From: Amycolatopsis solani
Lineage (GTDB): Bacteria > Actinomycetota > Actinomycetes > Mycobacteriales > Pseudonocardiaceae
Reading direction: 5' to 3'
DNA length: 64,000 nucleotides
Assembly: GCF_033441515.1 (NCBI RefSeq)
Contig: NZ_JAWQJT010000001.1
Coordinates: 372,001-436,000, forward strand
A program made the position numbers and the translations under genes. Shown piece by piece: positions 26,000 to 33,182 of this stretch. Below the pieces are notes generated by a model. That model was given only the letters and a program-made list of their open reading frames with translations. It was not told the origin of the DNA and did not search any database. Every line of letters starts with the position of its first letter. Within the stretch, counting starts at the first letter, position 1.

Positions 26000-26776
26000 A
26001 TGGCGCACGTCGAAGCCTGGCGGCCGGCGGTCCCGGGGATCGCCGAGGTCTTCCACGCCCGCTTCACCACGCACGCCTACCCGCTGCACACGCACGACAC
26101 GTGGACGCTGCTGATCGTCGACGACGGCGTCATCCGCTACGACCTCGACCGCCACCACCACGGCGCGCTCGGCCCGGCCGTGACGCTGCTGCCGCCGAAC
26201 GTCGCCCACGACGGGCGGGCCGCGACCAGCCACGGCTTCCGCAAGCGCGTGCTGTACCTGGACGCTTCGGTGCTCGGCGAGGACCTGATCGGGGCCGCGG
26301 TGGACCGGCCGAGCCTCGCCGACAACCTGCTGCGGACCCGCATCCACCAGCTGCACGAGTCCCTCGCCCACGCCGGCGACGCACTGGAGGCCGAAAGCCG
26401 GCTCGCACTGGTGGCCGACCGGCTGCACACGCACCTGGGCCGGCCGGCGGTCCACGAACCGAAGCGCGGGCTGGCCGACGAGCTGCGGGACCTCCTCGAC
26501 GCGAAGCTGCCCGAAGCGCTGACGCTCGCCGAAGCGGGCAAGACGCTCGGCGCGCACCCGGCGTACCTGGTCCGTTGCTTCGGCGCGCGGTTCGGGCTGC
26601 CGCCGCACAGGTACCTGACCGGCCGCCGCGTCGACCGCGCCCGCCGCCTGCTGCTCGACGGCACCCCGGCGGCGGAGGTCGCCACCGCGGCGGGGTTCGC
26701 GGACCAGGCGCACTTGACGCGGCACTTCAAGCGGTACCTGGGCACGACGCCGTCGCGGTACGCGAAGGCTCGTTGA
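26000..26776 (+). CDS. AraC-family transcriptional regulator
   Basis: A 258-residue regulator: N-terminal cupin-like ligand domain (HTHDTWTLLIVDDGV... LLPPNVAHDGR) and C-terminal double helix-turn-helix (LTLAEAGKTLGAHPAYLVRCFGARFGLPPHRYL, then AAEVATAAGFADQAHLTRHFKRYLGTTPSRYA). TACGTT exactly six bases before the ATG implies a leaderless mRNA. Probably controls the divergent DUF2000 gene. Confidence 0.9.
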   Translation: MAHVEAWRPAVPGIAEVFHARFTTHAYPLHTHDTWTLLIVDDGVIRYDLDRHHHGALGPAVTLLPPNVAHDGRAATSHGFRKRVLYLDASVLGEDLIGAAVDRPSLADNLLRTRIHQLHESLAHAGDALEAESRLALVADRLHTHLGRPAVHEPKRGLADELRDLLDAKLPEALTLAEAGKTLGAHPAYLVRCFGARFGLPPHRYLTGRRVDRARRLLLDGTPAAEVATAAGFADQAHLTRHFKRYLGTTPSRYAKAR

Positions 26777-26806
26777 CCTGCGCGCCGGCTGTGTCAAGAT
26801 GACGGC

Positions 26807-27388
26807 ATGCTGCGCGAACTGCATCTCACCGGCGACCCGGCGGGCGACAAGCTGCTCAACGAAGACCCGTTCGCCCTGCTCGTCGGGATGCTGCTGGACC
26901 AGCAGTACCCGATGGAGCACGCCTTCGCCGGCCCGCGGAAGATCGCCGATCGGATGGACGGCTTCTCGTTGCAGAAGATCGCCGCCACCGATGTCGAGAC
27001 CTTTGTCGAGATGTGCGTCGTGCCGCCGGCCATTCACCGGTACGGCGGGTCGATGGCGCGTCGCGTGCACGCGCTCGCGGAGCACATCATCGAGAACTAC
27101 GACGGCCGGACCGAGGGCATCTGGCTCGACGGGCGGCCGAAGCCCGACGGGCCCGAGGTCCTCAAGCGCCTGCGGGCGCTGCCGGGGTTCGGGGAGCAGA
27201 AGGCCAAGATCTTCCTGGCCCTGCTGGGCAAGCAGCGCGGCGTTCAGCCGAAGGGCTGGCGCGAAACGGCCGGTGCGTACGGCGACCGCGGGTCACGCCG
27301 GTCGATCGCCGATGTCACCAGTGCCGAGACGCTCGCCGAGGTGCGGGCGTTCAAGAAGGCCGCCAAGGCCGCGGCCAAGAGCGGCTAG
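26807..27388 (+). CDS. HhH-GPD-type DNA glycosylase-like protein
   Basis: A 193-residue protein of the actinobacterial HhH-GPD base-excision-repair group: NEDPFALLVGMLLDQQYPMEHAF, then the helix-hairpin-helix LKRLRALPGFGEQKAKIFLALLGKQ, with a Lys/Ala-rich tail. It lacks the Fe-S cysteines of Nth/MutY and substrate specificity is unknown. A promoter is visible: TTGACC (26773-26778), 16 bases, CAAGAT (26795-26800), six bases, ATG: a leaderless start. The 3' end overlaps the convergent gene by four bases. Confidence 0.85.
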   Translation: MLRELHLTGDPAGDKLLNEDPFALLVGMLLDQQYPMEHAFAGPRKIADRMDGFSLQKIAATDVETFVEMCVVPPAIHRYGGSMARRVHALAEHIIENYDGRTEGIWLDGRPKPDGPEVLKRLRALPGFGEQKAKIFLALLGKQRGVQPKGWRETAGAYGDRGSRRSIADVTSAETLAEVRAFKKAAKAAAKSG

Positions 27389-27936
27389 CGCACCCAGACG
27401 CGCAACGGGCCCAGCGGCCGCGCGCCGTTCTCGAGGGCTACCCGCAGGGTGTCGCCGTGCTCGTAGCCGACCACCGGGACGCCTGGGAACGCCGACGCCA
27501 CCGCCGCGACCGCGCCCGGCCAAGACTCTTCCGTGCCGGAAAAGTTGGACAGCCCGACCACGCCCTCGCCGCGGTGAGCCACGACCTCGTTCTCGCCGTG
27601 GGACAGCAGCGCCACCGATAGGCCCAGCGGGGACGCCGTTCGCTGCCAGCCCGGTTCGGGGACGCCCGGGCCGCACGCCAGCCACGTCGCTTCGAACAGC
27701 ACCGAAAACCCCGGCAGGTCCAGGGTCGCGAAGCTGTCCTTCACCGAGCAGCCCGCGGAATCGTCGATGTACGGGAGGATGTCGGCGGCCGTCGCGTCCG
27801 GGGTCAGGGTCACCGCGTCCGGGTAGTACCGCGGGGTGCGGGCCGGGCTCGTCCACGCACGGGGGCGGAACTGCCCGGGACAGACCAGATCGCACCAGGA
27901 CGCGTTCTCCGCGACCGTCCACTTCAGACTCGTCAC
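27385..27936 (-). CDS. Hypothetical protein coupled to SpoU methyltransferase
   Basis: Not recognised. A 183-residue soluble protein starting at GTG within the methyltransferase stop (GTGA overlap). Notable segments: WTVAENASWCDLVC at the N-terminus, DILPYIDDSAGCSVKDSF and a C-terminal GNAT-like stretch (VVGLSNFSG... VPVVGYEHGDTLRVALENGARPLGPLRVWVR). The last region recalls the end of acetyltransferases, but no acetyl-CoA motif is clear. Confidence 0.55.
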   Translation of the reverse strand: MTSLKWTVAENASWCDLVCPGQFRPRAWTSPARTPRYYPDAVTLTPDATAADILPYIDDSAGCSVKDSFATLDLPGFSVLFEATWLACGPGVPEPGWQRTASPLGLSVALLSHGENEVVAHRGEGVVGLSNFSGTEESWPGAVAAVASAFPGVPVVGYEHGDTLRVALENGARPLGPLRVWVR

Positions 27937-28451
27937 ACCAGCCCCGCGAGTTTGTACAGCACCAGACTGCCCGCCACCGCGACGTTCAGGCTGGCGCCGA
28001 TGCCGACCATCGGGATCTCCACGACGGTGTCGAGCGAATCGAGTGCCTCCGGCGGGATCCCCGTCCCCTCGTGGCCCAGCACGGCGATCGTGCGGCCGCG
28101 GGCCGCGGGCAGGTCGGCCAGGCGGACCGCTTCCTCCGCCAGCTCGACGCCGACCACCGTCGTGCCCGCGGCGCGCTCGCGCGCCAGCCAGCCGGGTGGG
28201 TCGTGGACCCAGTGCACGCAGGCCGGGCGTCGCAACGTGTTGCCGCGTCGCAACGCCTCCGGGACCCACGGGAAGCGCGGGACGGCCAGGCACGCGCCGA
28301 CCGCGTCGCACGTGCGCAGCAGGGTGCCGAGGTTCGCGCCGTGCATCGGCCAGAGCGGGGCGGCCACCAGGTGGCCCCAACAGGAATGCGCGTTGCTCCG
28401 CCGGGACTTCCGCAGTTCGCGTGGCGTGCGGACCCGGACCGACGGGCTCAC
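27933..28451 (-). CDS. SpoU/TrmH-family RNA 2'-O-methyltransferase
   Basis: A 172-residue knotted (SPOUT) methyltransferase. The three SpoU motifs are visible: HGANLGTLLRTCDAVG, VLGHEGTGIPPEALDSLD and IPMVGIGASLNVAVAGSLVLYKL. It modifies a ribose in tRNA or rRNA; the target base is not deducible. The GTG start overlaps the stop of a 13-codon leader peptide (GTGA), and no ribosome site lies at the usual distance, so translation is probably coupled to that leader. Confidence 0.85.
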   Translation of the reverse strand: MSPSVRVRTPRELRKSRRSNAHSCWGHLVAAPLWPMHGANLGTLLRTCDAVGACLAVPRFPWVPEALRRGNTLRRPACVHWVHDPPGWLARERAAGTTVVGVELAEEAVRLADLPAARGRTIAVLGHEGTGIPPEALDSLDTVVEIPMVGIGASLNVAVAGSLVLYKLAGLV

Positions 28452-28489
28452 CGGCGCCGAGGCGCGGCGCCTCCGATTTCGCTGATCAC
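28448..28489 (-). CDS. 13-residue leader peptide upstream of SpoU methyltransferase
   Basis: Reading VISEIGGAAPRRR then stop. TAGGCT lies exactly six bases before its GTG, the leaderless architecture seen at other starts here, and its stop overlaps the methyltransferase GTG by four bases. Either a coupling leader or the displaced true N-terminus of the methyltransferase after a frameshift; the sequence alone cannot decide. Confidence 0.45.
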   Translation of the reverse strand: MISEIGGAAPRRR

Positions 28490-28562
28490 GCCCGCAGCCT
28501 AACCCGTTCGCCGGGACCGGGCACCGGATTTCGCTCCTACCCTGGATGCGGAGGTGAAGCCC

Positions 28563-28751
28563 ATGCACGCAGGAGTGGGAGACGAGATCCAGGTGCACGG
28601 CCGGACGGTCGGCGCGGTCGAGCAGCGCGGCGAGATCCTCGAAGTCCGCGGGCCCGACGGCGCGCCGCCCTACCTGGTGCGGTTCGCCGACGGGCACGAG
28701 GCGCTCGTCTACCCCGGGCCCGACTGCGAGGTCCAGGCCCGCGCCGATTAG
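28563..28751 (+). CDS. DUF1918-family protein
   Basis: A 62-residue all-beta protein matching DUF1918: VGDEIQVHGRTVG... RRGEILEVRGPDG.PPYLVRF-type pattern ending in DGHEALVYPGPDCEVQ. It is common and uncharacterised in actinobacteria. GGAGG eight bases upstream selects the ATG at 28563 over the GTG at 28554. The 3' end overlaps the convergent MFS gene by four bases. Confidence 0.85.
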   Translation: MHAGVGDEIQVHGRTVGAVEQRGEILEVRGPDGAPPYLVRFADGHEALVYPGPDCEVQARAD

Positions 28752-29926
28752 CCGACCGCGACCTGCTCCCGGGGTTCGCGGACCCGCCCCCACGCCGCGC
28801 CCACGAGCACCAGGGCGACGAGGGTCAGCGCGGCCGCGACCTCGGGCAGCAGCAGCGGACCGCCCGAGGTGAGGACCGCGCCGCCGACGACGCCGGACAG
28901 GCCGACGCCGAGGTAGATCGCGGACGCGTTGAGCGAGAGCACCAGGCCGGCGTGGCCCGGGGCCAGCTCGATCAGGCGGTGCTGCACCGGCGGGCTGAAC
29001 GACCACGTCGCCACGCCCCACACGAACAGCGCGACACCCGCCGCGACCGGCATCGTCGTCGCGATCGGCAGCAGCGCCAGCACGACCGTGATCGCGGCCG
29101 TCACGGCCAGCAGCGGCGTGCGCGAGCCCCAGCGGTCGGTCGCCCGGCCGGCGGCGAAGTTGCCGACCGCGCCGCCGACGCCGTAGCAGAAGAGCAGGAT
29201 CGTGACCGCCGTGCCGTGGAGGCCCGCGGTCGCGGCCAGCAGCGGCGACACGAACGTGTAGACCATGAACGCGGCGAGGCAGCCGAGGACCGTCACGGCC
29301 AGCATGACGAGCACGCGGGGGTCGCGGCCCGCGGCGAACCGCTCGGCCAGGCGCACCTTCGGCGGCGCGGCGACGGCGGGCAGCGCCAGCCGGACGGCCA
29401 GCGCGCTCACCAGCGAGAACGCCGCGACCAGCGCGAACGCCGTCCGGTAGCCGAGGTGCTGCGAAATCAGGCTGCCGAGCGGGACGCCGAAGATGAGCGC
29501 GACCGTGAGGCCGCCGAACACCATGGCGACGGCCCGGCCCCGGCGTTCGGGCGCGGTCAGCTCGGCCGCCACCGCGCTCGCCGCCGGCGTGAACACCGCG
29601 GCGCCGATGGCGGTCACCACCCGGGCCACCAGGAGGGAGCCGTAGCCGGGCGCGAGCGCCGCGAACAGGTTGCCGGCGCCGGTGACGACGAGGGCGGCGA
29701 CCAGCAGCGCGCGGCGCTCCCAGGTGCCGGTGGCGGCGGCGAAGATGGGCGAGCCGATCGCGTACGCGATGGCGAAGGCCGTCACGAGCTGGGCGGCGGC
29801 GGTGGCCGAGACGTGCAGCTCGCCGGTCAGCGCGGGTAGCAGCCCGGCGACGATGTAGCCGCTGGTCCCGACGCCGAACGCGCCGAAGGCGAGGACCGAG
29901 ATCCTCGAGGACGTGGGTGTGGACAT
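28748..29926 (-). CDS. MFS transporter (drug:H+ antiporter-1 type)
   Basis: A 392-residue, twelve-helix efflux-type transporter. The DHA1 N-terminal pattern is FGAFGVGTSGYIVAGLLPALTGELHVS, and the motif C-like region TAIGAAVFTPAASAVAAELTAPERRGRAVAMVFGGLTVALIFGVPLGS is clear. Divergent from an ArsR-family gene with paired repeats in the 109-bp gap, so it is probably repressed by that regulator and induced by its ligand. Confidence 0.9.
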   Translation of the reverse strand: MSTPTSSRISVLAFGAFGVGTSGYIVAGLLPALTGELHVSATAAAQLVTAFAIAYAIGSPIFAAATGTWERRALLVAALVVTGAGNLFAALAPGYGSLLVARVVTAIGAAVFTPAASAVAAELTAPERRGRAVAMVFGGLTVALIFGVPLGSLISQHLGYRTAFALVAAFSLVSALAVRLALPAVAAPPKVRLAERFAAGRDPRVLVMLAVTVLGCLAAFMVYTFVSPLLAATAGLHGTAVTILLFCYGVGGAVGNFAAGRATDRWGSRTPLLAVTAAITVVLALLPIATTMPVAAGVALFVWGVATWSFSPPVQHRLIELAPGHAGLVLSLNASAIYLGVGLSGVVGGAVLTSGGPLLLPEVAAALTLVALVLVGAAWGRVREPREQVAVG

Positions 29927-29970
29927 GGGCTGGGGCCCCCAAGCGAAGCAGGGATTGGTTCGACGAACGT

Positions 29971-30028
29971 CGTAGTTCGACAGTCACCGTACTACGAGCC
30001 TGCCGCAATTTCGACAGTCGTCGTACAA
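29971..30028. promoter_or_regulatory. Paired ArsR-type operators between mfs and arsR-like genes
   Basis: Two 19-bp direct repeats, TTCGACAGTCACCGTACTA (29976-29994) and TTCGACAGTCGTCGTACAA (30010-30028), match at 16 of 19 positions, 34 bp apart. The first is also flanked by a CGTAGT/ACTACG inverted pair (29971-29996). The second overlaps the -10 TACAAT (30024-30029) of the ArsR-family gene, so binding would shut off that gene. Confidence 0.7.
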
Positions 30029-30035
30029 TGAGTGC

Positions 30036-30359
30036 ATGGCCAAGACCGCCGCGCTGCCGCCGATCGTTCACCCCGGACTGGACGAGATCACCGTCGAAGG
30101 CGTGCTCCGCGCACTGGCCGACCCGGTGCGACTGGACATCGTCCGCCAGCTCGCGGCGGCGGACACCGAGATCGCGTGCGGTGCACTGACGGTGCCGGTG
30201 ACCAAGTCCACAATCACCCACCACCTGAGCATCCTGCGCCAGGCCGGCGTCGTGACCGGCCGCCAGGAAGGCACGACCCGGTTCAACTCGTTGCGCCGCA
30301 ACGACCTGAACGCCCTGTTCCCGGGCCTGCTCGACGGCGTTCTGGCCGCTCCGCGCTGA
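30036..30359 (+). CDS. ArsR-family winged-helix repressor
   Basis: A 107-residue repressor: EGVLRALADPVRLDIVRQLAAAD, helix-turn-helix KSTITHHLSILRQAGVVTGRQEGTTRFNSLRRNDL. One Cys (CGAL) but no ELCVCDL-type metal site, so the inducer may not be a metal. TACAAT is exactly six bases before the ATG, giving a leaderless mRNA. Probably represses itself and the divergent MFS gene. Confidence 0.9.
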   Translation: MAKTAALPPIVHPGLDEITVEGVLRALADPVRLDIVRQLAAADTEIACGALTVPVTKSTITHHLSILRQAGVVTGRQEGTTRFNSLRRNDLNALFPGLLDGVLAAPR

Positions 30360-30398
30360 TCACCGGCGTTACGGTGTGGATCGTCACCCGATATCGGG

Positions 30399-30515
30399 AT
30401 GACAACGACCCCCTCCCCTTGTTGGACTGTCCGTAGGCAGCTCACGGCGCTGGGGCCGAACGGCTGCCTTTATTTGTGCCCCCGTACTGAACCGATCCAG
30501 AGATCGGCTGAGTAA
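30399..30515 (+). CDS. 38-residue leader peptide of MFS pump gene
   Basis: An upstream reading frame from ATG 30399 to TAA, ending 28 bases before the pump start. The peptide begins MTTTPSPCW and contains RRQLTALGPNGCLYL, encoded exactly across the hairpin at 30435-30475. The placement is that of a regulatory leader peptide: ribosome stalling or slowing would decide whether the hairpin forms. The 12-bp palindrome CCCGATATCGGG (30387-30398) sits immediately before the ATG. Confidence 0.6.
   Translation: MTTTPSPCWTVRRQLTALGPNGCLYLCPRTEPIQRSAE
30435..30475 (+). terminator. Probable attenuator hairpin in MFS leader
   Basis: Stem AGGCAGC (30435-30441) / GCTGCCT (30463-30469), with an inner CGGC/GCCG stem (30445-30448, 30455-30458), followed by TTATTT. 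This is a rho-independent terminator inside a leader peptide gene, about 70 bases before the pump. A second perfect hairpin CCGATC-CAGA-GATCGG (30492-30507) follows. Confidence 0.65.
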
Positions 30516-30542
30516 TCGATTTCCCACCCTGGAAGGAGTGCC

Positions 30543-31724
30543 GTGCCCGTCGCGCTGCTCGCGCTCGCCATCGGAGCTTTCGGCATCGGGACCACCGAGT
30601 TCGTCATGATGGGCGTGCTGCCCCAGGCGGCCGCCGACTTCGGCGTCGACATCCCGACCGCCGGCTACCTCATCTCCGGTTACGCCCTCGGCGTCGTCAT
30701 CGGCGCCCCCCTGCTCACCGCGGCCGCCGTCCGGCTGCCGCGCAAGACCATGCTGCTGGCCATGATGGGCCTGTTCACCCTGGGCAACGCCCTCTTCGCG
30801 CTCTCCCCCAACCAGGAGTTCGGCGTCGCGTTCCGGTTCCTCGCCGGCCTGCCGCACGGCGCGTTCTTCGGCGCCGGAGCCGTCGTCGCCTCGAGCCTCG
30901 TCGGGCCGGGTCAGCGCGCGAAGGCCGTGTCGATGATGTTCCTCGGCCTGACCCTGGCGAACGTCATCGGCGTGCCGCTGGGGACGCTGCTGGGCCAGCA
31001 GGTCGGCTGGCGCGCCACCTTCGGCGTCGTCGCCGTGATCGGCCTGGTCGCCGCCGCGGCCATCGCGAAGCTGGTGCCCCACCAGGGCCGGCCCGCGGAG
31101 GCCTCGCTGCGCAGCGAACTCGGCGCGTTCAAGCGGCCGCAGGTGCACCTCGCGCTGGCGATCGTCACGTTCGGGCTCGGCGGCGTATTCGCCTGCCTGT
31201 CCTACATCACGCCGATGCTGACCGACGTCGCCGGCTACTCGCCGTCGAACGTCACCCTGCTGCTGTCGCTGGCCGGGGTCGGCATGACGATCGGCAACCT
31301 GCTCGGCGGCCGGCTGGCCGACCGCGCGCTGATGCCGGGCCTGTACGCGGCGCTGCTGTCGCTGGCCTGCGTGCTCGGGATCTTCACGATCACCGCGCAG
31401 GGCAAGGTCGGCGCCGCGATCACGATCTTCTTCGTCGGCGTCGCCGGGTTCATGATCGGCCCGATGATGCAGGCGCGGATCATGGAGAAGGCGGGCGGCA
31501 CACCGTCCCTGGTGTCGGCCGCCGTCCAGTCCGCGTTCAACATCGCCAACTCGATCGGGGCTTACCTCGGCGGCCTGGTGATCGCGGGCGGCCTCGGCCT
31601 GGTCGCCCCGAACTGGGTCGGCGCGCTGCTGGCGGTGTTCGGACTCTCGCTGGCGATCGTCTCCGGCACCCTCGACCGCCGCGAGGCCAAAGCCGAACGC
31701 CGCGAACTCGCCCTCGTTTCCTGA
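30543..31724 (+). CDS. MFS efflux transporter (Cmx/CmrA/AraJ-like)
   Basis: A 393-residue twelve-helix DHA1 transporter: LALAIGAFGIGTTEFVMMGVLPQAAADFGV at the N-terminus and RFLAGLPHGAFFGAGAVVASSLVGPGQRAKAVSMMFLGLTLANVIGVPLGTLLGQ, the signature of the chloramphenicol-exporter-like Cmx/CmrA group and AraJ relatives. GGAAGGAG precedes the GTG. It is preceded by a leader peptide and attenuator, which suggests induction by ribosome-targeting antibiotics. The actual substrate is unproven. Confidence 0.88.
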   Translation: MPVALLALAIGAFGIGTTEFVMMGVLPQAAADFGVDIPTAGYLISGYALGVVIGAPLLTAAAVRLPRKTMLLAMMGLFTLGNALFALSPNQEFGVAFRFLAGLPHGAFFGAGAVVASSLVGPGQRAKAVSMMFLGLTLANVIGVPLGTLLGQQVGWRATFGVVAVIGLVAAAAIAKLVPHQGRPAEASLRSELGAFKRPQVHLALAIVTFGLGGVFACLSYITPMLTDVAGYSPSNVTLLLSLAGVGMTIGNLLGGRLADRALMPGLYAALLSLACVLGIFTITAQGKVGAAITIFFVGVAGFMIGPMMQARIMEKAGGTPSLVSAAVQSAFNIANSIGAYLGGLVIAGGLGLVAPNWVGALLAVFGLSLAIVSGTLDRREAKAERRELALVS

Positions 31725-31732
31725 CAGCGACT

Positions 31733-31772
31733 CCCAAAAGCGCCACTTTCCCTATGAAAGTGGCGCTTTGGG
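31733..31772. terminator. Bidirectional terminator between MFS gene and DUF3017 gene
   Basis: Fourteen-bp perfect stem AAAGCGCCACTTTC / GAAAGTGGCGCTTT with loop CCTAT, extended by CCCAA/TTGGG. It lies between the convergent stops at 31724 and 31776. Confidence 0.9.
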
Positions 31773-31775
31773 CGT

Positions 31776-32099
31776 TCAGGAGGAGGCGAACGGGCCGCCG
31801 ATGATCGTCAGGGCCACGTAGAGCACCGCCGCCGCGAGGGCGGTGTAGGTCACGATGTCGACGACCTTGCCGCGGATCACCAGCAGGCCCGCCCTCGTGG
31901 CCGGGAGCACCGCCCGCAGCACCCCGGCGAGGAGGAGCGCGACGCCGATCAGCGCCGCGCCCTCCCGCCAGTGGTACTGGACGATCCGCAGCACGGCGAC
32001 GGCGGCCACCAGCAGCACCAGCGCGAACGGCAGCTGCGTGAACCGGGCCCGCTTGTCCCGGCGGTCGCCGACGTCCCGCCGGTCTTCGGTCATCGTCAT
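31776..32099 (-). CDS. DUF3017-family membrane protein
   Basis: A 107-residue protein with a basic, charged N-terminus ([17 protein letters not shown]) and three transmembrane helices (about 27-43, 51-70, 83-103). It is the usual gene after folD in actinobacteria and matches DUF3017. The ATG overlaps the folD stop by four bases (ATGA). Function unknown. Confidence 0.85.
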   Translation of the reverse strand: MTMTEDRRDVGDRRDKRARFTQLPFALVLLVAAVAVLRIVQYHWREGAALIGVALLLAGVLRAVLPATRAGLLVIRGKVVDIVTYTALAAAVLYVALTIIGGPFASS

Positions 32100-32953
32100 C
32101 GGCCTTGGAGCGAGCGCTCCGCCGCTTCGACGACGTTGCTGACGAGCATCGCCCGCGTCATCGGGCCGACCCCGCCCGGGTTGGGCGAGATCCAGCCGGC
32201 CACTTCGGCCACGTCCGGGTGAACATCGCCGGTGAGTTTTCCGTCCACGTGGGACACGCCGACGTCGAGCACCGCGGCGCCCGGCGCGACCATGTCCGGC
32301 GTGATGATGCCGGGCACCCCGGCCGCGGCGATCACGACGTCGGCGCGGCGGACCTCGGCGGCGAGGTCGCGGGTGCCGGTGTGGCACAGGGTCACGGTCG
32401 CGTTCTCGCTGCGGCGGGTCAGCAGCAGGCCCAGCGTGCGGCCGACGGTGATGCCGCGGCCGACCACGGTGACCCGCGCGCCGTTCAGCTCGACGCCGTG
32501 GCGCTTGAGCAGCTCGATGATCCCGTACGGCGTGCACGGCAGGGAGCCGGGCTCACCCAGCGCGAGCCGGCCGAGGCTGATCGGGGCGAGGCCGTCGGCG
32601 TCCTTTTCCGGCGCGATGCGCTCGAGCACCGGGTACGGGTTCAGGTGCTTCGGCAGCGGCAGCTGGACGAGGTAGCCGTGGCACGCCGGGTCGGCGTTCA
32701 GCTCGTCGATGACGGCTTCGAGCTTCTCCTGGGTGATGTCCGCGGGCAGGTCGCGGCGGATCGAGTTGATGCCGATCTTCGCGCTGTCGGCGTGCTTCAT
32801 CCGCACGTAGGAGTGCGACCCCGGATCGTCGCCGACCAGGACGGTGCCCAGGCCCGGCGTCACCCCCTTCGCGGCCAGGGCCGCGACGCGGGGCTCGAGC
32901 TCCGCGAAAATGGCGTTCTTGGTGGCTTTGCCGTCGAGAATCTTCGCCGTCAC
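32096..32953 (-). CDS. folD: Bifunctional 5,10-methylene-THF dehydrogenase/cyclohydrolase
   Basis: Interconverts 5,10-methylene-THF and 10-formyl-THF, supplying one-carbon units for purine synthesis (purN and purH are in this window). The 285 residues contain [23 protein letters not shown] (Tyr and Lys of the active site), [11 protein letters not shown] and the NADP motif [16 protein letters not shown], ending [15 protein letters not shown]... [22 protein letters not shown] seven bases before the GTG at 32953 supports that start; ATG 32962 is possible. Confidence 0.95.
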   Translation of the reverse strand: MTAKILDGKATKNAIFAELEPRVAALAAKGVTPGLGTVLVGDDPGSHSYVRMKHADSAKIGINSIRRDLPADITQEKLEAVIDELNADPACHGYLVQLPLPKHLNPYPVLERIAPEKDADGLAPISLGRLALGEPGSLPCTPYGIIELLKRHGVELNGARVTVVGRGITVGRTLGLLLTRRSENATVTLCHTGTRDLAAEVRRADVVIAAAGVPGIITPDMVAPGAAVLDVGVSHVDGKLTGDVHPDVAEVAGWISPNPGGVGPMTRAMLVSNVVEAAERSLQGR

Positions 32954-33182
32954 GCCGCCCATTCTGGCAAAGCGACCCCCGCGCGTCGCTTCCAGGCGCG
33001 ACTGGTCGCTGCCCGTAGACTGGCCGCTACCCCACACGGTCCATTCGCGACGCCGTCCGCGATCAAGCTGTGATCTACCGCACTTCGCATCACGCGAGGT
33101 CAGACCGGGTGCCGCCGGGTGGTCGAGCGGCAAAACCCACATGCGGGGTGCACACGCGCGCGCGAGCAGTCAAAATGTGCGG

